The position numbers and the translations under genes were made by a program. The notes beneath the pieces are model-generated. The model did not search any database and was not told where the DNA came from. It worked only from the letters and a program-made list of their open reading frames with translations. Shown one piece after another: positions 49,138 to 52,701 of a DNA stretch of 52,701 nucleotides. Source of the DNA: JTS-RE9 sp964649195 (lineage in GTDB: Bacteria; Planctomycetota; Phycisphaerae; Phycisphaerales; Phycisphaeraceae). The first letter of the stretch is position 1. Every line of letters begins with the position of its first letter. The stretch is from contig CAZYPK010000016.1 of NCBI GenBank assembly GCA_964649195.1, positions 1 through 52,701 on the forward strand. Reading direction: 5' to 3'.

Positions 49138-52100
49138 TCATTTCTTCACCTGTTCCAGCAGCACTTCCACGGCTTTCTTGAGTTGCGGGTCTTCGCCTTT
49201 GCTGATGCTGTCGGGGTCGTTGTGGATGAGGACATCGGGATCGAGCGTGAGGTTTTCGAGGTATTTGCCTTCGGCGGTGACCATGCCGACCTGGGGGATG
49301 CCGAAGACGAGTGATGAATCGATCTGGGTTTCCCACCAGACGGCGGTGGCGGTGCCGGCGACGGGGGTGCCGATGAGTTGGCCTAAGCCCAGGGTCTTGA
49401 AGGCGAAGGGGAAGAAATGGGCGTCGGAGTAGTTGCTTTCGCTCTGGACGACGACGACGGGGCGTGACCAGCGATGCTGCGGCTCGGCGCCGAGGTCGCC
49501 CTTGTTCTTGCCGCGCGGCGTGAACCATGCGTAATCGCGGCCGTCCAGAAAGCCGACGAGATCATCGTGGAGCCAGCCTCCGCCGTTGAAACGCGTATCG
49601 ACGATGAGGGCTTCCTTGTCGCTGTTGAGGCCGATGGTGTCTTCGAAGGTTCTGCGGAAGCTGGAGTCGTTCATGTTTCGCACATGCACGTAGCCGATGC
49701 GGCCGTCGGAGTGTTTTTCAACGTAGGCGCGGCGTTGTTTGATCCAGCGTTCGTAGAGCAGGCCGGACTCCGCGCTCAGCGAGATGGGCTTGATGATTTC
49801 CTCCCATGCGGTGTTCCCGGCGGGGTCCTTGAGTGAAAGTCGCACGGGCGTGTTCGTTTTGCGATTGAGCAGCGCCCAGGGATTGGTGTCGGCGGTCAGT
49901 TCGGTTCCATCGATGTGGGTGATGAGGATGCCCGCGGCGAGTTTGGAGCCGGCCTTGTCGGCGGGACCGCGTGCGATGATCTCGGCGATCAGCAGGCCGG
50001 GGCCGGCGTGGGCGACATCGTAAAGGAGGCCCAGAGCGGCGGTGGCATCGCCGTCGCGGCTGGTGCTGCGATAGGAGCAGCCGGTGTGTGAAGCATTGAG
50101 TTCACCCAGCAGCTCGCTCATCATCTCGGCGAAGTCGCGGTTGTTGGTGATCGAAGGGAGGAAGGGTTCGTAGGCTTTTTTATAGGCGAGCCAATCGACG
50201 TTGTGCAGCCTGGGATCGTAAAACTTCTGCTGCGTCTGTCGCCACATGTGTTCGAAGAGATAGGCCCGCTGCTGCGGGGAGTTGACGACGAGCTGCGCGG
50301 CGTAGCCGATGGTGTCGATCTTCGGCGACCCGGTGGAGGAGCGATCCTTGGCACGGTTGAGCGATGTGCCCAGGTCGATGCGCTCGATGCGTCCGCCGCC
50401 GCGACGGACGAAGAGATGTCGTCCGGTTTTGGAGAGGATCAGGTCGCCGGGGCTTTCATCGTTGTAAGTGATGAGCTTTCGCGTCTCGCCGTCGCGCGGC
50501 CGGGAGGCCCACAGGTCCCAGCGGCGTTCCACCTGGGCGAAATAAACAATCGCTTCGCCATCGACGGACATGACGTAGTCGTTCATCGGCGCCGAGTGCA
50601 GCGTACCCCGGCGAAGGCGATGCTCGCGGTCCTCGAACTCGATCTCGACCTTGTTCACGGGCGCCGGCTTCTTCGGCTGAGCGGGTTCTTCCTTCTTGTC
50701 ATCTTTATCTTCCTTGTCCGCGTCATCCTCTTTCTTCTCTTCGTCTTCCTTTTTCGGCCTGGCGGCTTCGGCACGCTTCTTGTCGTCTTCTTTTTTCTTG
50801 AGGCGGTCGAACTCCTCCGGGCTGAGCATGGCGCGGTCGTAGGCTTCGCGGGTGAGATACTGAATGAAGATGTCGCCGTCGCTGCCCCAACTGCCGTGGC
50901 TTCTGCGTCCGAAGCGATTGGAGTAATAGAGCAGCGCGTTGCCGTCACGGCTGAATTTGGGGTTGCCTTCGATGTAGCCGCTTTCACTCATGTTGACGAT
51001 GCGGCCGGTGGCGACCTCGGCGACGCCCACTTCGCGGATCCACCGCTTCTGGGCGTAATAATTGAACGAAAGCCACCGGCTGTCAGGCGACCAGTCGAAG
51101 CTGATGTCGCCGTCGCGATAGGAATAATTTCTTGCCGCGGGCACGACCACTTTCGTTTCCTTCGTGGCAATGGTGAAGACGCGAAGCTCATCACGGTCGT
51201 GCAGATACGCGATCTGTTTGCCGTCAGGCGAAAGCACCGGCTGAAACATCTCGCCTTCCCCCACGATCACCGGCTTCTCCTCCATCAGCGTCGAATTGAA
51301 GAATCGATCTTCATCCTTGCGCGAAAGCTCCGTGCGATAAATGCCCCATGAACCGTTCTTCTCAGCGGCATAGTAAATCGACCGGCCGTCGGGTGAGAAA
51401 CTGATCGATCGTTCCTGGTGGGCGCTTTCCGTGATGCGGCGCGTCGTGCCGTGATCGACGCTGGCCACGAAGATGTCGCCGCGCAGGACGAAGGCGACTT
51501 CGTCCTCCTTCGGCGACAAGGCAAACTCCGTCGCGCCGTCCCTGAAGGTTCTCCATTCGGTGGCGTTGGTGCGATCGTCGCTGCGAATGTCGATGTCGAT
51601 GCGGCGTGGGTCGCCGTCAGCCGGCTTGATGTAGATGTCTCCGTGATATCCGTAGCAGAGCGTGCCATCGTCGGCGATGGTGAGAAAGCGGGCCGGGTGG
51701 GTGTGGTGATTCGTAACCTGCCTGGGTTGCCGCGGGTTTTTCGGATCGAGAGTCCAGACGTTGAAGCTGCCGCCTTGTTCGCTGAGGTAGAAGAGCGGCT
51801 GCCCTTGCGCGTTCATCGGCCCCCAGACGGGATCGCGGTCCTCACCGGCGAAGGTCGTGAGCTTCGTGTGCTGTTTCTTTTTCGTGTCGTACAGCCAGAT
51901 GTCGCGGGCGATGGGTGATTGATGGTGCTTTCGCCATTCGTTCTCGTACCCCTTGTGATCGTAGTAGGCGATGAGCGTGCCGTCGTGGTTGTATCGCGCC
52001 GCTTGGGCGGGGGTGGTCAGTTCCTGGCGCGGCGGCCCGCCGGTGACGGCGATGGAATAAAGCTCGCCGAGCCTGGCGTTGCCGATGTTGGCCTGCGGCG

Positions 52101-52500
52101 CATCGAGCCGGTTGGAGGTGAAGAGGATGCGCCGGCCGTCGGGCGTGAAGCCGGTCGGCTCATCGGATGCGGAGTGGAAGGTGAGTCGGGTCGCGCCGCC
52201 GCCGTCGGCGGGCATGAGGAAGAGATCGAAGTTGCCGTGCCGATCGGAGGCGAAGGCGATCGACTTTGAATCAGGGGACCAGACCGGGCTGCGTTCATGG
52301 TCGGCATGGGTGGTCAGTTGCACCGCCCGCCCGCCGGTGACAGGCACCCGCCACAGGTCGCCCTGATAGGAGAAGACGATGACCTTGCCATCGGGCGAGA
52401 TGGCGGGATAGCGCATCCACCTGGCATCCTGTGCATGGGCCAATGACGAAATGCACAGCAGAAGCAGGGCGGGAAGACAGAGGACAGCCGATCGTTTCAT
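49138..52500 (-). CDS. Tricorn-like S41 protease
   Basis: A 1120-residue secreted protein of the tricorn protease type. A signal peptide (LPALLLLCISSLAHA) precedes two beta-propeller regions with TolB/PD40 repeats (YPAISPDGKVIVFSYQGDLW, SPVWSPDSKSIAFASDRHG), spanning about residues 25-550 and 625-780. Between them lies a highly charged Lys/Glu/Asp linker (residues 557-620). A PDZ domain follows near 830-930 and the S41 core near 950-1110 with RFNGGGWLHDDLVGFL and the nucleophile serine in ESNYSDAHFFPFAFKTLGL near residue 1023. Tricorn-like proteases cut small peptides in archaea; in bacteria the secreted forms may scavenge peptides. AGGTG lies 4 nt before the ATG at 52500. Confidence 0.92.
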   Translation of the reverse strand: MKRSAVLCLPALLLLCISSLAHAQDARWMRYPAISPDGKVIVFSYQGDLWRVPVTGGRAVQLTTHADHERSPVWSPDSKSIAFASDRHGNFDLFLMPADGGGATRLTFHSASDEPTGFTPDGRRILFTSNRLDAPQANIGNARLGELYSIAVTGGPPRQELTTPAQAARYNHDGTLIAYYDHKGYENEWRKHHQSPIARDIWLYDTKKKQHTKLTTFAGEDRDPVWGPMNAQGQPLFYLSEQGGSFNVWTLDPKNPRQPRQVTNHHTHPARFLTIADDGTLCYGYHGDIYIKPADGDPRRIDIDIRSDDRTNATEWRTFRDGATEFALSPKEDEVAFVLRGDIFVASVDHGTTRRITESAHQERSISFSPDGRSIYYAAEKNGSWGIYRTELSRKDEDRFFNSTLMEEKPVIVGEGEMFQPVLSPDGKQIAYLHDRDELRVFTIATKETKVVVPAARNYSYRDGDISFDWSPDSRWLSFNYYAQKRWIREVGVAEVATGRIVNMSESGYIEGNPKFSRDGNALLYYSNRFGRRSHGSWGSDGDIFIQYLTREAYDRAMLSPEEFDRLKKKEDDKKRAEAARPKKEDEEKKEDDADKEDKDDKKEEPAQPKKPAPVNKVEIEFEDREHRLRRGTLHSAPMNDYVMSVDGEAIVYFAQVERRWDLWASRPRDGETRKLITYNDESPGDLILSKTGRHLFVRRGGGRIERIDLGTSLNRAKDRSSTGSPKIDTIGYAAQLVVNSPQQRAYLFEHMWRQTQQKFYDPRLHNVDWLAYKKAYEPFLPSITNNRDFAEMMSELLGELNASHTGCSYRSTSRDGDATAALGLLYDVAHAGPGLLIAEIIARGPADKAGSKLAAGILITHIDGTELTADTNPWALLNRKTNTPVRLSLKDPAGNTAWEEIIKPISLSAESGLLYERWIKQRRAYVEKHSDGRIGYVHVRNMNDSSFRRTFEDTIGLNSDKEALIVDTRFNGGGWLHDDLVGFLDGRDYAWFTPRGKNKGDLGAEPQHRWSRPVVVVQSESNYSDAHFFPFAFKTLGLGQLIGTPVAGTATAVWWETQIDSSLVFGIPQVGMVTAEGKYLENLTLDPDVLIHNDPDSISKGEDPQLKKAVEVLLEQVKK

Positions 52501-52552
52501 ATTCACCTCGCAAAGGGCGTAAGGGGCGGCGGGTATTCTAAGGCATTGGGCG

Positions 52553-52672
52553 GGTGGCTGGGGCTTCGCGGACTCAGCCCCAGCCACCCACTTGCGCAGA
52601 GCCTTCAGTCCCAGCCACCCGAAGCGGTCCCAGGAGCCACCCGACGCCCCTTGGCCCGCGCCCTTCCGGGAG
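52553..52672. repeat. GGTGGCTGGGGC repeats at the right edge
   Basis: GGGTGGCTGGGGCTTCGC and CAGCCCCAGCCACCC (52553-52589) match 29896-29929; another CAGTCCCAGCCACCC follows at 52606-52620. The end of the window (52646-52672) carries the CTTGGCCCGCGCCCTTCCGGG unit of 40133-40294. No gene is seen after 52500. Confidence 0.65.
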
Positions 52673-52701
52673 CCTGAGAACTTTTCGACTTCAATTCCCA
52701 C

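Overview
The window looks like chromosome of a GC-rich planctomycete, possibly of the Phycisphaerae. The best markers are a PSCyt1-DUF1549-DUF1553 secreted cytochrome followed by a Tat-type DUF1501 protein, a secreted sugar dehydrogenase fused to cytochrome c and a carbohydrate-binding domain, a tricorn-type protease, an OprO/P-like porin and a long RNase HII-like protein. The phylum is inferred from these families; the class is a guess.

Layout. 1-7023: a membrane-bound spermidine-synthase-like protein, a VapBC pair, purM, a DUF2293-like protein and a PAS-AraC regulator. 7087-16072: the PSCyt1/DUF1501 pair, a small HELGH membrane protein and a fused indolepyruvate:ferredoxin oxidoreductase. 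16073-16835: repeats and a decayed gene. 16836-25045: a secreted protein, a 100-N assembly gap, recO, murD, a CvpA-like membrane protein and a GspE/PilB-like protein whose ATPase motifs have degenerated. 25212-27241: a type II restriction-modification (R-M) pair, a D12-class adenine methylase and a SacI-like endonuclease broken by one frameshift. 27290-34178: pilT, hisF, a porin and a DUF485/Na+:solute symporter pair. 34238-36153: a second R-M pair. 36161-41875: secreted beta-propeller proteins, the sugar dehydrogenase fusion and tRNA-Glu. 42201-47964: the RNase HII-like gene, then a GbsR/MarR regulator and a five-gene membrane operon (DCC-wax-synthase fusion, DUF2071, two paralogous small membrane proteins and one more membrane protein). 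47994-52500: rhodanese, an HNH nuclease with a small partner, and the tricorn-like protease.

Three features stand out. (1) The sequence carries many tandem arrays of different 7-bp units. They lie between genes and also in frame inside hisF, murD and the oxidoreductase gene, where 21 bp encodes a 7-residue repeat. (2) There are several families of short non-coding elements with terminal inverted repeats, including a 218-bp MITE-like element and a 73-bp element with perfect 10-bp ends. (3) The GbsR-type regulator has a near-consensus promoter followed directly by the palindrome TTCTGT-N4-ACAGAA, and the same palindrome recurs at the head of the downstream operon. This looks like an autoregulated membrane/redox module that I do not recognise as a described system. 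In addition, several genes have a -10-like hexamer only 6-9 nt before the start codon, suggesting leaderless transcripts.
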